From the NCBI GenBank assembly GCA_020249265.1, contig JADCGA010000019.1, forward strand, positions 156,081 to 220,080: DNA of 64,000 bases, read 5' to 3'. This DNA comes from Roseomonas sp. (GTDB lineage: Bacteria > Pseudomonadota > Alphaproteobacteria > Acetobacterales > Acetobacteraceae). A program made the position numbers and the translations under genes. Below are positions 46,383-58,179 of the stretch, piece by piece. Numbering within the stretch: the first letter of the stretch is position 1; each line of letters begins with the position of its first letter. The notes under the pieces are model-generated. The model worked only from the letters and a program-made list of their open reading frames with translations, ran no database searches and had not been told where the DNA came from.

Positions 46383-47842
46383 GGTCTTCCTCTCGCAGGC
46401 GCCTGGGGCGCCGTGGCGGTAGTGGCAGCGGCAGGACGCGCCGCGACATCACTATAGTCCCCAGTTCCAACCCAAAGGTTACGAACCGCCTGGTGATAGG
46501 CTTTCGGGTCGTAAAGCTGAACGGGCAGGCCGAGGTCTTGCGCAGTAAGCCGGCCAATGGTGGCCGTCAATGAATAGGAAGCATTGACCAGGGTGGCCAG
46601 GGCCTGCACCAGGCTGACACGGGCATTCAGCAATTCCTGTTCGGCATTCAGCACATCAAGGGTTGTGCGGCTGCCGACAACCGCTTCCCGCTGCACACCA
46701 TCAAGCGCGATTTCCTGGGCGCGGATCTGGGCGCGCACGCTTTCCACCTGGGCGCGGGCAGTGCGCAGCGTTTCCCAGGCTTGCGCCGCCTGCTGGCCGG
46801 CAAGCCTGCGTGCATCTTCCACCAATTGCCGCTGCTGCTGCGCCTGCTGGCGCGCCTGCCGCACCGCGGCGTGTTCGGCACCGCCCTGATAAAGCGGCAC
46901 GGAGAGATTGGCGGTGACTTGAGAGCCCGTTTGTCTTGTACCACGCGTTGTATTGTTATCCAGCCTGAAGGTCTGGCCCTGTACACCGATGGTCGGCAGC
47001 AAGACGCCGAATTGCAGATCAATATTCTCGATCGCCGCGGCTTCATCGAACATGGCGGCGATGACGGTCGGGTTATTGGTGCCGGCCTTTTGCACCGCTT
47101 CCTGGGCGGAACGTACCGGCGGGATAAGCGGCTGCGGCGGAGAAACCCGGTTGGGGGCCATGCCGATCAGGCGCTGGAATACTGCGCGGGACGATTCCCG
47201 ATTGCCATCTGCCTGTTCCAAAGCGGCCCGGGCACCAGCCAGGCGCGATTCCGCCTGCGCGACATCTGTGCGGGTAATTTCACCGACACGGAAGCGTTCA
47301 TTGGTGGCCTGCAACTGCCGCGAGAGGACCTGAACATTGTTCGTGTTGAGGCGCACGACTTCGGTATCGCGGATGACCGCAACATAAGACGCCACGGAAT
47401 CCAGCAATACCTGCTGTTCGGTCGCAATCAGGCGCGAACGCTGGGCGTAGATTTGGTTCTCCGCCCGCCTGGTGCCGGCCACGGTGCGGCCACCGCGATA
47501 GATCGGTTGGGTTACCGCGCCGGTGAGGTTTCCAGTGCTGCGATCAATATCCGTAAAGCGCGAATAGGGGCCTGTTGCGCTATCCACCCGCGATCGCGCC
47601 GTAGCATCCGTATAGCCCCCAGCGGCTGAGAAGGTGACACTGGGCCGCCAGCCAGCCAGGGCCTGGGGTAGATTTTCATCAACCGCGCGAAGCTGCGCCC
47701 GGGCAGCAAGCAATGCCGGGTTATTCGCATAAGCGGCGGCCAGGGCTTCTTGCAGGCTTTGAGCGCCCGCCGGGGCCAAGGGCGTTAGCGCCAGGGCCGC
47801 AGACAGAAACAGCGATGCACGAAAACTTCCCATCAAGTGCAA
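46379..47842 (-). CDS. tolC: TolC-family outer-membrane channel protein
   Basis: 487 residues with a signal peptide (LFLSAALALTPLAPAGAQ) and the two internal repeats of TolC: SLQEALAAAYANNPALLAARAQLRA at the start, and the long helices with AEQELLNARVSLVQALATLVNASYSLTATIG at the end. TolC trimers connect inner-membrane pumps to the outside. No pump genes are adjacent; position next to pcm-like and popZ is the standard alphaproteobacterial one. Confidence 0.92.
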   Translation of the reverse strand: MHLMGSFRASLFLSAALALTPLAPAGAQSLQEALAAAYANNPALLAARAQLRAVDENLPQALAGWRPSVTFSAAGGYTDATARSRVDSATGPYSRFTDIDRSTGNLTGAVTQPIYRGGRTVAGTRRAENQIYAQRSRLIATEQQVLLDSVASYVAVIRDTEVVRLNTNNVQVLSRQLQATNERFRVGEITRTDVAQAESRLAGARAALEQADGNRESSRAVFQRLIGMAPNRVSPPQPLIPPVRSAQEAVQKAGTNNPTVIAAMFDEAAAIENIDLQFGVLLPTIGVQGQTFRLDNNTTRGTRQTGSQVTANLSVPLYQGGAEHAAVRQARQQAQQQRQLVEDARRLAGQQAAQAWETLRTARAQVESVRAQIRAQEIALDGVQREAVVGSRTTLDVLNAEQELLNARVSLVQALATLVNASYSLTATIGRLTAQDLGLPVQLYDPKAYHQAVRNLWVGTGDYSDVAARPAAATTATAPQAPARGRP

Positions 47843-47968
47843 CCCCCAAGCCCCGGGCTAGTCTTCAAGGTAACCCCCATCCGGGTTCCCCAATTTGGAG
47901 CCGCTCAAAGGCTATAGCATGCGCGGGCGGTTGCGCCAGCCCAAGAATGAAAACAATCATAATTCGCC

Positions 47969-48625
47969 TTAGAAAGCGAAGCTCGGATTGGGGAGAAAAG
48001 CAGACAGAGACGCCGCATGCGCCTCAAACGCCACGCGCGGCGTGAAGCTGCCGCCAATATGGCGCACCAAAGTGGCCCGTGCCGGCGGCCCGCCCGTGGT
48101 GACCAGCGTCACCAGGCGCCCGCCTTCTGCCAGCAGGGTCTCAATCGGGCGGGGAATGGCCGGCACGCCACCTTCAATCACAATCACATCAAAGGGGCCG
48201 AGCCCGGCAGGCGGATGGGCCGGGTCTTCCTGCATGAGCCGGATAGAGGTTTTCGGCAGGCAGCGCGCCAAGCCGGCCTGCGCCAAGGCAAGCAAGGCGG
48301 GATCATATTCAAGCGCGGTGACATTGGCGCCCATCGCGGCAAGCACCGCCGCCCCGTAACCGCAGCCCGCGCCAAGCACCAGGGTGCGATCCCCACGGCG
48401 CAGCTCGGCAAGCTGAAACAGCCGCGCCATGACCATGGGCTGCAGCAGGAAACGCCCGCCCGGCAGCGGTACATCCGCATCCGCATAGGCGCGCGGGGCG
48501 AGATCGGCCGGCAGAAAGGCTTCCCTGGGCAAATCGCCAAAGGCCGAAAGGATGCGCGGATCCTGCACCTGATTCGGCCGCAACTGCCCATCCACCATGA
48601 ATTGTCTGGCGCGCGCGAAATCCAT
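47969..48625 (-). CDS. Protein-L-isoaspartate O-methyltransferase-like protein
   Basis: 218 residues from ATG 48625, which has GAAGG at a better distance than the track start 48634. Methyltransferase motif I is TLVLGAGCGYGAAVLAA, and GPFDVIVIEGG is the post-I motif. QLRPNQVQDPRILSAFGDLPREAFLP is typical of the Pcm relatives that precede tolC in alphaproteobacteria. These divergent members may not repair isoaspartate; true substrate unknown. Confidence 0.85.
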   Translation of the reverse strand: MDFARARQFMVDGQLRPNQVQDPRILSAFGDLPREAFLPADLAPRAYADADVPLPGGRFLLQPMVMARLFQLAELRRGDRTLVLGAGCGYGAAVLAAMGANVTALEYDPALLALAQAGLARCLPKTSIRLMQEDPAHPPAGLGPFDVIVIEGGVPAIPRPIETLLAEGGRLVTLVTTGGPPARATLVRHIGGSFTPRVAFEAHAASLSAFLPNPSFAF

Positions 48626-48732
48626 ATTGCCCATCCTTCAAGCCTTGTTGAACACCTTATAAGTCCTCAGGCGCCGCCCCGCCAAGGAGGCGCTTGACCC
48701 GAAACGGGCGCGGCCCGATAGAGACACCTCGG

Positions 48733-48806
48733 GGTCCGGTGGCCGAGTGGTCAGGCAAGGGTCTGCAAAACCCTCTACAGCGGTTCGATTCCGCTCCGGA
48801 CCTCCA
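48733..48806 (+). tRNA. tRNA-Cys (GCA)
   Basis: 74 nt including encoded CCA. The acceptor GGTCCGG pairs with CCGGACC, the anticodon loop is CTGCAAA with GCA, and the T arm is GCGGTTCGATTCCGC. Anticodon stem GGGT/ACCC is intact. Confidence 0.96.
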
Positions 48807-48878
48807 AAGCGCGCTTAAGCGAAGCCTCAGGGCTTTGACATGAGGCGCGGCGCTGCTATTAGGCGCGCCGGCTCCTGA

Positions 48879-48954
48879 TCCCCGATAGCTCAGCTGGTAG
48901 AGCGCGGGACTGTTAATCCCTAGGTCGTTGGTTCGAGTCCAACTCGGGGAGCCA
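48879..48954 (+). tRNA. tRNA-Asn (GTT)
   Basis: 76 nt including encoded CCA. Acceptor TCCCCGA pairs with TCGGGGA; D arm AGCTCAGCTGGTAGAGC; anticodon loop CTGTTAA with GTT; T arm GTTGGTTCGAGTCCAAC. Follows tRNA-Cys by 72 bases, so both may be in one transcript. Confidence 0.97.
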
Positions 48955-48980
48955 GAGTGCCTTTCAAGGCATGTCACCCA

Positions 48981-49003
48981 AGGGCGCGCGGCGCCTTTTT
49001 TCT
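48981..49003 (+). terminator. Intrinsic terminator after the tRNA pair
   Basis: AGGGCGCGCGGCGCC folds into a short GC stem and is followed by TTTTTTC, 27 bases after tRNA-Asn. Confidence 0.75.
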
Positions 49004-49142
49004 TGCCTAAACCCCCGAAAAAAATCATGCAAAGATCGTTCGAGGGCTGAATTGTGCCCGAAGCTGATCAGAAACCATCGTGTTTCATAAGCCCCTGAAC
49101 GGAAAAGCGCACGGCCCGCCCGACCTCCGCGCGATCAATCCA

Positions 49143-50465
49143 TCAATCCGCCAGTATCCATAATAACCACAGCGAAAGGCTCGGGAATACCACCACCAGC
49201 CCAAGACGCAGCACATCCGCCGCCACGAAAGGCGCCACGGCACGGTAGGTGGCGAAGATCGGCACATCCCGCGCAATGGCATTCACCACAAAGACATTCA
49301 GCCCAATCGGCGGTGCCGTCAGGCCGATGCCGCAGACAATCAGCACCAGAATGCCGAACCATACCGCCACATCATCCGGCGCCATGCCGAAATCAAGCGC
49401 GGTAATGATGGGGAAAAATACCGGCAGGGTCAGCAGAATCATCGCCAATTCATCCATCACCGCGCCAAGCAGGATGTAGAAAGCGAGTAGCATGACCAGC
49501 ACCGCATGCGGGGGCAGGCCAAGCCCAGCAATGGTTTGTGCGGCTTGCATCGGCAATTGCGAAAAGGCGAGGAAGGCGTTGAATACCTCGGCGCCCAGCA
49601 GGATCATAAAAATCATCGCCGTGGTTTCGGCGGTGCGGATCAATGCCGTGCCGAATTCCTTGAAGCCGATGCTGCGCCGCGCCAACCCAACCAGAAGCAT
49701 GGCGGTGGCGCCCACAGCCGCGCCTTCGGTCGGTGTGAAAATGCCGCCATAAATGCCGCCCAGCATGACAATCGTGACCAGCGCCGCCGGCCATGCCCCC
49801 GCCAGCGCGCGCCAACGTTCCGCCATGGGGAGTTTTTCACTCGGTGGTGCCAAGCCGGGGTTGCGCCTAACCATGTAAGCGATAACGCAAAGATAGAAGG
49901 CGGCGGCGAGAAAGCCCGGAATCAGCGCGGCCTGAAACAGCTTGACGATATTCTGTTCGGTCGAAATCGCATATACCACCAGGATCACGGAAGGCGGTAT
50001 TAGAATGCCAAGTGTGCCGCCCACGGCAATGGTGCCGGTCGCAAAGCCAAGATCATAACCATAGCGGCGAAATTCCGGCAGCGCCGTGCGGCCAAAAGTT
50101 GCCGTTGTGGCAACGGAAGAACCGCAAATGGCACCAAAGGCCGTGCAGGCGCCAATCGTGCTGGAAGCAAGCCCACCGCGGCGATGCCCGATCCAGGCGC
50201 GGGCGGCACGAAACAAATCGGTCGAAAGCCCGGAAACCTCGGCCAGCGCACCCATCAGAATGAACAGCGGAATGACCGAAAGCGTGTAATTGGCAAAGTT
50301 ATGAAAAGGCGTGGTTTTGATGTAGGACAGGAACGCTTGCAGGCTGGTCAGATGAATATAGCCAAGCGCGCCCACCACCAGCATGGCAAGCCCCACCGGC
50401 ATGCGGAGCGCAATCAACCCCAGCATCGCGACGAAGCCAAGAATGGCAATTTCCATCCCGCTCAT
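49143..50465 (-). CDS. TRAP transporter large permease subunit (DctM type)
   Basis: 440 residues from ATG 50465, which overlaps the dctQ stop (ATGA). The track start at 50666 reads the dctQ gene in another frame. DctM features are ALRMPVGLAMLVVGALGY, TIAVGGTLGILIPPSVILVVYA and GGIYGGIFTPTEGAAVGA. Third complete TRAP system in the window, 5' partner of the pobA region. Confidence 0.93.
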   Translation of the reverse strand: MSGMEIAILGFVAMLGLIALRMPVGLAMLVVGALGYIHLTSLQAFLSYIKTTPFHNFANYTLSVIPLFILMGALAEVSGLSTDLFRAARAWIGHRRGGLASSTIGACTAFGAICGSSVATTATFGRTALPEFRRYGYDLGFATGTIAVGGTLGILIPPSVILVVYAISTEQNIVKLFQAALIPGFLAAAFYLCVIAYMVRRNPGLAPPSEKLPMAERWRALAGAWPAALVTIVMLGGIYGGIFTPTEGAAVGATAMLLVGLARRSIGFKEFGTALIRTAETTAMIFMILLGAEVFNAFLAFSQLPMQAAQTIAGLGLPPHAVLVMLLAFYILLGAVMDELAMILLTLPVFFPIITALDFGMAPDDVAVWFGILVLIVCGIGLTAPPIGLNVFVVNAIARDVPIFATYRAVAPFVAADVLRLGLVVVFPSLSLWLLWILAD

Positions 50466-50983
50466 GCACTGCCCCTGAGCCGCAGGACGGCCGTGGCAAG
50501 CGCGACCAAGGCGGTGAAGCCGGCAAGCCCTGCACAAGCGGCAATGGCGGGGGCGATGGGCAGCAGCAGGACCATGGTGGTAGTGGCACTTTTCGCCGCT
50601 TCCAGCGCACCTGCGCCAAGGCCCCATGCAATCAACGCCATCATGCCGGCAAAGACAACTTCCCAAAGCGCATCAAGCACGGCCTGCATGCGGGGTGGCA
50701 GCCTACTGGTGAAGCTATCCACCATCACATTGCCGCGCTGCGCCTGACACCAGGGCATGAAGGCAAAGACCATGAGCGCCACACCCATTTGCACGAATTC
50801 GAAATCCCCGCGCACGCCGCCAAGCCCAAACGCGCGCAAGGTGACAGAGGTAGTGACCAGCACCGCCAAGCCCATCGCCAAGGCGCCACCAAGCTGCGCG
50901 AGCATGCGCGCCAGCCGATCAAGCAGGCGCACCCCGGTTTCAGATGTTGTCCTATCCAGGGTGCCGCCGGACGTTTCGCTCAC
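50462..50983 (-). CDS. TRAP transporter small permease subunit (DctQ type)
   Basis: 173 residues from GTG 50983, which overlaps the dctP stop (GTGA); the track start at 51187 is in dctP. Four membrane helices with DFEFVQMGVALMVFAFMPWCQAQRGNVMVD, the DctQ core pattern. Connects receptor and large permease. Confidence 0.88.
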   Translation of the reverse strand: MSETSGGTLDRTTSETGVRLLDRLARMLAQLGGALAMGLAVLVTTSVTLRAFGLGGVRGDFEFVQMGVALMVFAFMPWCQAQRGNVMVDSFTSRLPPRMQAVLDALWEVVFAGMMALIAWGLGAGALEAAKSATTTMVLLLPIAPAIAACAGLAGFTALVALATAVLRLRGSA

Positions 50984-52023
50984 GCGTGTTTCTGGAGTGC
51001 TGCGCGGGCATCCGCGAGCAGGCGTTCTGCCGGCAGGCCGCGTTCTGTTGCCTGCCGCAGCCAGGTATCGGTGACACCTTGCGTTGCAATACGGAAACGC
51101 GCCACCTCCTCCTGCGGGAGGCTTGTGATGGTATTGCCTTGGCGGGCGCGCACGATGGCAAGCGTTGCTTCCGCCGCTGCATCCCAAGCCTCACCGGCCA
51201 TGCTGGCGGCGACCATGCCGGAATTGGCATCCAGAATCTGGCGAAGATCCGCCGGCAGACCATCATAGCGCGCGCGGTTCATCGCAAGCACGAAGGTGGC
51301 GGTGTAAAGCGTGGGCGAGCCCGGGATTTCGGTGTGATAGCGCACCAATTCATGCACACGGATCGCGGGTACCACTTCCCAGGGCACGACCGTACCATCC
51401 AATACGCGCTGCGCGAGGGATTCGGGCACTTGCGGAATGGGCATACCGATCGCCTGCGCGCCCAGGGCGCGTAACGCTTCTCCACAAAGCCGCGTGGGGA
51501 AACGCAGCCGCAAGCCGGCCATATCCTCAAGCCGCGCGACGCGCTTATTGGCATGGATCACGCCATGATCATGCGCCCACCAGCATAGCGGCTTCACTTC
51601 ACGGAATTCCTCGGCCAGATGCTGGTCGCCATATTCCTGTAGCGCGCGAGAATTGGTGACGGCGCGGCGGGAGGCAACGAAGGGCAGTTCAAAGGCTTCA
51701 ATGCGCGGGAAGCGGCCGGGCGTATTGCCGGGCAAGGTCCAGACAATATCCGCAACGCCATCGCGCGCCTGATCAAAAAGCTGCGGTGGCGTGCCGCCAA
51801 GCTGCATGGCGGGAAAAATCTGGATGCGCAGCCGCCCGCCCGAGGCTTGTTCGATGCGCTGCGCCCAAGGGGCAAGGAAGCGCTGCTGCCCATTGGATGC
51901 AGGCGGCAGGAAGTGATGCAGACGAAGCGTGATCTGCGCCTGCGCCTTCAGATCACGAACCACAAGCGGGCTGGCAAGCACGCCGGCACCAAAAGCCATC
52001 ATATGGCGGCGGGACAGGGTCAT
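50980..52023 (-). CDS. TRAP transporter solute receptor (DctP type)
   Basis: 347 residues from ATG 52023, preceded by AAGGAGCGCCC. Tat-like signal peptide SRRHMMAFGAGVLASPLVVRDLKAQ. The mature part contains DGVADIVWTLPGNTPGRFP and LRLRFPTRLCGEALRALGAQAIGMP, typical of DctP. It is downstream of pobA on the same strand (155-base gap), which suggests that 4-hydroxybenzoate or a related aromatic acid is the ligand. This is inference from position. Confidence 0.9.
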   Translation of the reverse strand: MTLSRRHMMAFGAGVLASPLVVRDLKAQAQITLRLHHFLPPASNGQQRFLAPWAQRIEQASGGRLRIQIFPAMQLGGTPPQLFDQARDGVADIVWTLPGNTPGRFPRIEAFELPFVASRRAVTNSRALQEYGDQHLAEEFREVKPLCWWAHDHGVIHANKRVARLEDMAGLRLRFPTRLCGEALRALGAQAIGMPIPQVPESLAQRVLDGTVVPWEVVPAIRVHELVRYHTEIPGSPTLYTATFVLAMNRARYDGLPADLRQILDANSGMVAASMAGEAWDAAAEATLAIVRARQGNTITSLPQEEVARFRIATQGVTDTWLRQATERGLPAERLLADARAALQKHA

Positions 52024-52178
52024 GGGCGCTCCTTGTTGCGTAGCGATCTGGCCCATGGGCGCGATGCCGGCGCATCAACCCAAGGTGCTGATCACATTCT
52101 TATGCTATTTCGGTAGCACCCGGGCCAAGCACCAGCAAGGGAAAACCGGGGATCCGCCCTGCCTGCCCGCTTAGGGTT

Positions 52179-54298
<2,120 letters not shown>

Positions 54299-54304
54299 GC
54301 CGCC

Positions 54305-54937
54305 ATGATCACGCCCGATGCGCTTGGCTATCTGCCCGAGACACCATCCCAAACCGCCGGACCCTTTGTGCATATTGGCCTTATTCCGCGTCAGGCCGGG
54401 TTTGATATTTTTGAAAACACTATCGGCACCATTGCGCTTACGCCCGAGGCCAAAGGGGAACGCATTCGCATCGAAGGGCGGATTTTCGATGGTACAGGTG
54501 CAGCCATTCGCGATGCCTTGGTTGAGATTTGGCAGGCGGATTCCTTTGGTCGCTTCAACCATCCTGCCGATGATGCATCCGGCCCGCGTGATGCGCAGTT
54601 TCGCGGCTGGGGGCGCACGGGCACGGATTTTGAGACCGGCACATGGTCCTTCGCCACCATCAAGCCAGGTCGCGTGGCGCGCCGGCACGGTGAAGGGAGC
54701 CTCGCACCGCATATCCTGGTTTGGATCGTGGCGCGCGGCATCAATCTCGGCCTGCTCACACGGCTCTATTTCGACGATGAAGCCGCGGCCAATGCGGAAG
54801 ACCCGGTGCTCCGCCTTATCGAACAGCCGGAACGGCGCAGGACGCTGATGGCACGCCGCGTTCCTGGCGCGGACAATACCTATGTCTTCGATATCCATTT
54901 GCAGGGCGCGGAGGAGACGGTTTTCTTCGACGTCTGA
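54305..54937 (+). CDS. pcaG: Protocatechuate 3,4-dioxygenase alpha subunit
   Basis: 210 residues, 6 bases after pcaH. Family features YLPETPSQTAGPFVHIGL, IRDALVEIWQADSFGRFNHP and HILVWIVARGINLGLLTRLYF. As expected for the alpha chain, the iron-binding HMHF motif of PcaH is replaced by non-ligand residues. No pcaBDC or pcaIJF genes follow, so the lower beta-ketoadipate pathway must be elsewhere. Confidence 0.95.
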   Translation: MITPDALGYLPETPSQTAGPFVHIGLIPRQAGFDIFENTIGTIALTPEAKGERIRIEGRIFDGTGAAIRDALVEIWQADSFGRFNHPADDASGPRDAQFRGWGRTGTDFETGTWSFATIKPGRVARRHGEGSLAPHILVWIVARGINLGLLTRLYFDDEAAANAEDPVLRLIEQPERRRTLMARRVPGADNTYVFDIHLQGAEETVFFDV

Positions 54938-54961
54938 GGTATAAAAAAAGAGGAGGAGATC

Positions 54962-55939
54962 ATGCTCAATCGTCGGAATCTGGTGACTGGTATGGCCGCT
55001 GCGCCGCTGATGATGCGTGGTGCTGCGGCGCAAGGCGCTGATTGGGTGCCAAGCCGGCCCATTCGCCTGGTGGTGGGCTTCGCCGCTGGCGGGTCCACGG
55101 ATACCACGGGAAGATTGATGGCACAGGCGCTATCGGCTGCCTTGCCGCAACCCGCAGTGGTGGAGAATCGAGTTGGTGCGGCAGGAAACATCGCGACCGA
55201 GCATGTGGCGCGGAGTGCGCCGGATGGGCATACGCTGGTCGTCGCCTCCATGGGATCTCAGGCGGTGAACGCGGCGCTTTATCGCAACCTGCCCTTTGAT
55301 CCGGTGAGGGATTTCACGGCGGTGTCGCTTTTTGTGAAAAGTTCGAACATGCTGGTGGCGCATCCCGCTTTTCCCGCGCGCACGCTGGCCGATCTGGTGG
55401 CGCTGGCACGCGCCAATCCTGGGCGCGTCAATGTCGGCACGGCGGGGGCGGGGTCATCGCAGCATTTTGCCGCCGCCCTGTTCGAGCATTTGGCCAAGGT
55501 GCAATTCACGCATATCAATTATCGCGGCGGCGCGCCGGCCATGACGGATCTGGTGGCCGGGCGCGTGGACATCGTGTTTTCACCCATCGTGGAGACCGTG
55601 CAGCAAATTCGCGCCGATCAGGTACGCGCCCTTGCCATCACGCGGCCACAGCGCGCGCCCGAATTTCCCGATGTGCCCGCAGTAGCGGAGGTAGTGCCGG
55701 GTTATGAATTTTCTTCCTGGCTTGGCGCTTTTGCGCCAGCCGGCACACCTGCGGCAGCAGTGCAGCGCCTGTCACAAGCCCTGGCCGCCGGCTTGCGCGA
55801 CCCGCAGATCCGCGAACGCGTGCTCTCACTCGGCTATGAACCTATCGGCAGCACGCCGGAAGAATTCGCTGCCTTCTTCGCCGCTGAAATGCCGCGTGTG
55901 GCGGAGCTGGTGCGCATTTCCGGCGCCAAGGTAGAATGA
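54962..55939 (+). CDS. Orphan TctC/Bug-family periplasmic substrate-binding protein
   Basis: 325 residues. Signal peptide [24 protein letters not shown]. The family core is [51 protein letters not shown] and [34 protein letters not shown] before the ATG provides a ribosome site. It sits between pcaG and hmgA with short gaps, so it likely captures an aromatic acid used by this island. Membrane partners TctAB are absent. A fragment at 8085-8272 shows the same family. Confidence 0.92.
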   Translation: MLNRRNLVTGMAAAPLMMRGAAAQGADWVPSRPIRLVVGFAAGGSTDTTGRLMAQALSAALPQPAVVENRVGAAGNIATEHVARSAPDGHTLVVASMGSQAVNAALYRNLPFDPVRDFTAVSLFVKSSNMLVAHPAFPARTLADLVALARANPGRVNVGTAGAGSSQHFAAALFEHLAKVQFTHINYRGGAPAMTDLVAGRVDIVFSPIVETVQQIRADQVRALAITRPQRAPEFPDVPAVAEVVPGYEFSSWLGAFAPAGTPAAAVQRLSQALAAGLRDPQIRERVLSLGYEPIGSTPEEFAAFFAAEMPRVAELVRISGAKVE

Positions 55940-55958
55940 GTCACGCCGGACCCGCGCC

Positions 55959-57293
55959 ATGCCAAAGCCCAAACCGCCCATGACCACGCTGGCTTACATG
56001 TCGGGCTTTGGTAATTCGTTCGAGACTGAAGCGCTGCCCGATGCGCTGCCGATCGGGCGCAATTCACCACAGAAATGCAGTTACGGGCTTTATGCCGAAC
56101 AGCTTTCCGGTTCGGCCTTCACCGCGCCGCAGGGCAAGAATGAGCGATCCTGGCTCTATCGTATTCGCCCCTCGGTGAAGCATTCCGGCTTTTATCGGGC
56201 GATTGATCCGGGCCTGATCCGCACCGCCCCTAATGCCGCCGAACGCCAACCGATGCTTGGGCAATATCGCTGGGATCCTGTGCCCATGCCGCGCAAGCGC
56301 CTCAGTTTTGTCGAAGGTCTCACCACCATTACCACGGCGGGGGATTCCGATACGCAAACCGGCATGGCCGCGCATATTGCCTGTATCACTCGATCCATGC
56401 AGTACGAGTATTTCTGCAATGCCGATGGCGAATTGCTGATTGTAGCGCAGCAGGGTCGGCTTCGCTTCTGTACCGAATTTGGCGTGATTGAGATTGAACC
56501 TGGTGAGATTTGCGTCATTCCACGGGGCATCCTTTTTCGCTGCGAAAAACCGGACGGGCCGGCGCGCGCCTATGTCTGCGAAAACTATGGCAGCCCCTTT
56601 ACCCTGCCCAATCGCGGCCCAATCGGCGCCAATTGCCTTGCCAACCCACGTGATTTTCTGACACCCGTTGCCGCCTATGAGGATGAAGACGCACCCTCAA
56701 GACTGTTCGTCAAATGGGGCGGCGATATCTTTGTAACCGAAATCGGCCAATCGCCCTTGGATGTGGTTGCCTGGCATGGGAACTACTATCCCTATAAATA
56801 CGACCTCAGGCGGTATGCCGCGATCGGTTCGATTTCCTTTGATCATCCGGATCCTTCGATCTTCACGGTGCTGACTTCTCCTTCGGCAGAGGAAGGCACT
56901 GCCAGTATTGATTTCGTGATCTTTCCGGATCGCTGGATGGTCGCGGAGAATACCTTCCGCCCGCCCTGGTATCATCGCAATGTCATGAGCGAGTTCATGG
57001 GCCTGATCTTTGGCGTTTATGATGCAAAGCCTGAGGGTTTCGTGCCAGGCGGGTTTTCGTTGCATAATCAGATGCTGCCCCATGGGCCGGATGCGGCGGC
57101 GTTTGAACATGCCTCCAGCACTGAATTGAAGCCGGTGAAGCTGATCGGCACCATGGCCTTCATGTTTGAAACACGCTTCCCGCAACGCGTCACTGCCCAT
57201 GCCGCGAAGCAGCCCGGCTTGCAGAAAAACTATATCGGCTGCTGGGATGGTTTGCAGAAGCGCTTCAACCCCAGGAAGAGGCAGGCTTGGTGA
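55959..57293 (+). CDS. hmgA: Homogentisate 1,2-dioxygenase
   Basis: 444 residues. Start [24 protein letters not shown] 55980 is an alternative. The strongly conserved [28 protein letters not shown], and the iron-ligand region [14 protein letters not shown] (His) with [14 protein letters not shown] (His) are intact. It opens homogentisate to maleylacetoacetate in tyrosine and phenylacetate breakdown. The following steps (isomerase, fumarylacetoacetase) are not in the window. Confidence 0.96.
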   Translation: MPKPKPPMTTLAYMSGFGNSFETEALPDALPIGRNSPQKCSYGLYAEQLSGSAFTAPQGKNERSWLYRIRPSVKHSGFYRAIDPGLIRTAPNAAERQPMLGQYRWDPVPMPRKRLSFVEGLTTITTAGDSDTQTGMAAHIACITRSMQYEYFCNADGELLIVAQQGRLRFCTEFGVIEIEPGEICVIPRGILFRCEKPDGPARAYVCENYGSPFTLPNRGPIGANCLANPRDFLTPVAAYEDEDAPSRLFVKWGGDIFVTEIGQSPLDVVAWHGNYYPYKYDLRRYAAIGSISFDHPDPSIFTVLTSPSAEEGTASIDFVIFPDRWMVAENTFRPPWYHRNVMSEFMGLIFGVYDAKPEGFVPGGFSLHNQMLPHGPDAAAFEHASSTELKPVKLIGTMAFMFETRFPQRVTAHAAKQPGLQKNYIGCWDGLQKRFNPRKRQAW

Positions 57294-57294
57294 G

Positions 57295-58179
57295 ATGAAT
57301 GTGATGCCATCCAATCGGGATCGGCTTGTGCTACTCGGCACCAAGGGTGGGCCTGCCATTCGCAAGGGCGGGCCTTCGCCAACGGCGCATTTGCTCGAAA
57401 TTGGGGGCCATCCCTATGTGATTGATTGCGGGCTTGGCGTGACGCGCGCCCTGGTGGAAGCGGGTATGCCCTTGCCTGCCTTGCGCAGCATCATCATTAC
57501 GCATCTGCATTCTGATCATGTGCTTGAAATGGGGCCGCTGATTCACACCGCCTGGACTGCCGGCTTGAAGGAGAAAGTCGTGGTGCATGGACCGGTCGGC
57601 ACGCGCGCGGCCTGGCAGGGTTTTCTGACCTCACTTGCCTACGATATCGCGATCCGTATCGAAGATGAAGGCCGGCCCGATCTGGCCGCTATGGTGGAGG
57701 TGCTGGAATATGCCGAAGGCCATGTCTTCACCGATGCACGCGTTACGGTTTCCGCCTTGCGGGTGAAACATCCCCCGGTGACGGAGTGCTTCGCGCTGCG
57801 CTTTGATCATGCGGCGGGTTCGGTGGTTTTCTCGGCTGACACCACGTATTTTGCGCCGCTTGCGGGTTTTGCGTGGGGTGCCGATATTCTGGTGCATGAA
57901 GCGATTTATGAACCAGGCGTGGATCGGCTGGTGGCGCGTGTCGGCAATGGCGCGCGGTTGAAGCAGCATTTGCTGGATAGCCATACGCTTGCGGAGGATG
58001 TCGGGCGCATCGCCGCAGAGGCCGGCATCGGGCTGCTCGCGCTCAATCATCTGGTGCCGGCGGACGATCCGCTGGTGACGGAACAGCATTGGGTGGATGC
58101 GGTGCGCGCCCATTACGCCGGACCCTTGGTGATTGGGCGCGATGGTCTGGCGCTGCCACTTTCAAGCCGCAGCGTATGA
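57295..58179 (+). CDS. Metallo-beta-lactamase-fold hydrolase
   Basis: 294 residues from ATG 57295, one base after the hmgA stop. The zinc motif THLHSDHVLEMG is complete, with further ligands in VFSADTTYF and LALNHLVP. RNase Z-like ordering (GGPSPTAHLLEIGGHPYVIDCGLGV) is visible, but the protein is smaller and the operon position argues for a small-molecule ester or lactone hydrolase in aromatic breakdown. Stop overlaps the next gene by 4 bases. Function not established. Confidence 0.85.
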   Translation: MNVMPSNRDRLVLLGTKGGPAIRKGGPSPTAHLLEIGGHPYVIDCGLGVTRALVEAGMPLPALRSIIITHLHSDHVLEMGPLIHTAWTAGLKEKVVVHGPVGTRAAWQGFLTSLAYDIAIRIEDEGRPDLAAMVEVLEYAEGHVFTDARVTVSALRVKHPPVTECFALRFDHAAGSVVFSADTTYFAPLAGFAWGADILVHEAIYEPGVDRLVARVGNGARLKQHLLDSHTLAEDVGRIAAEAGIGLLALNHLVPADDPLVTEQHWVDAVRAHYAGPLVIGRDGLALPLSSRSV

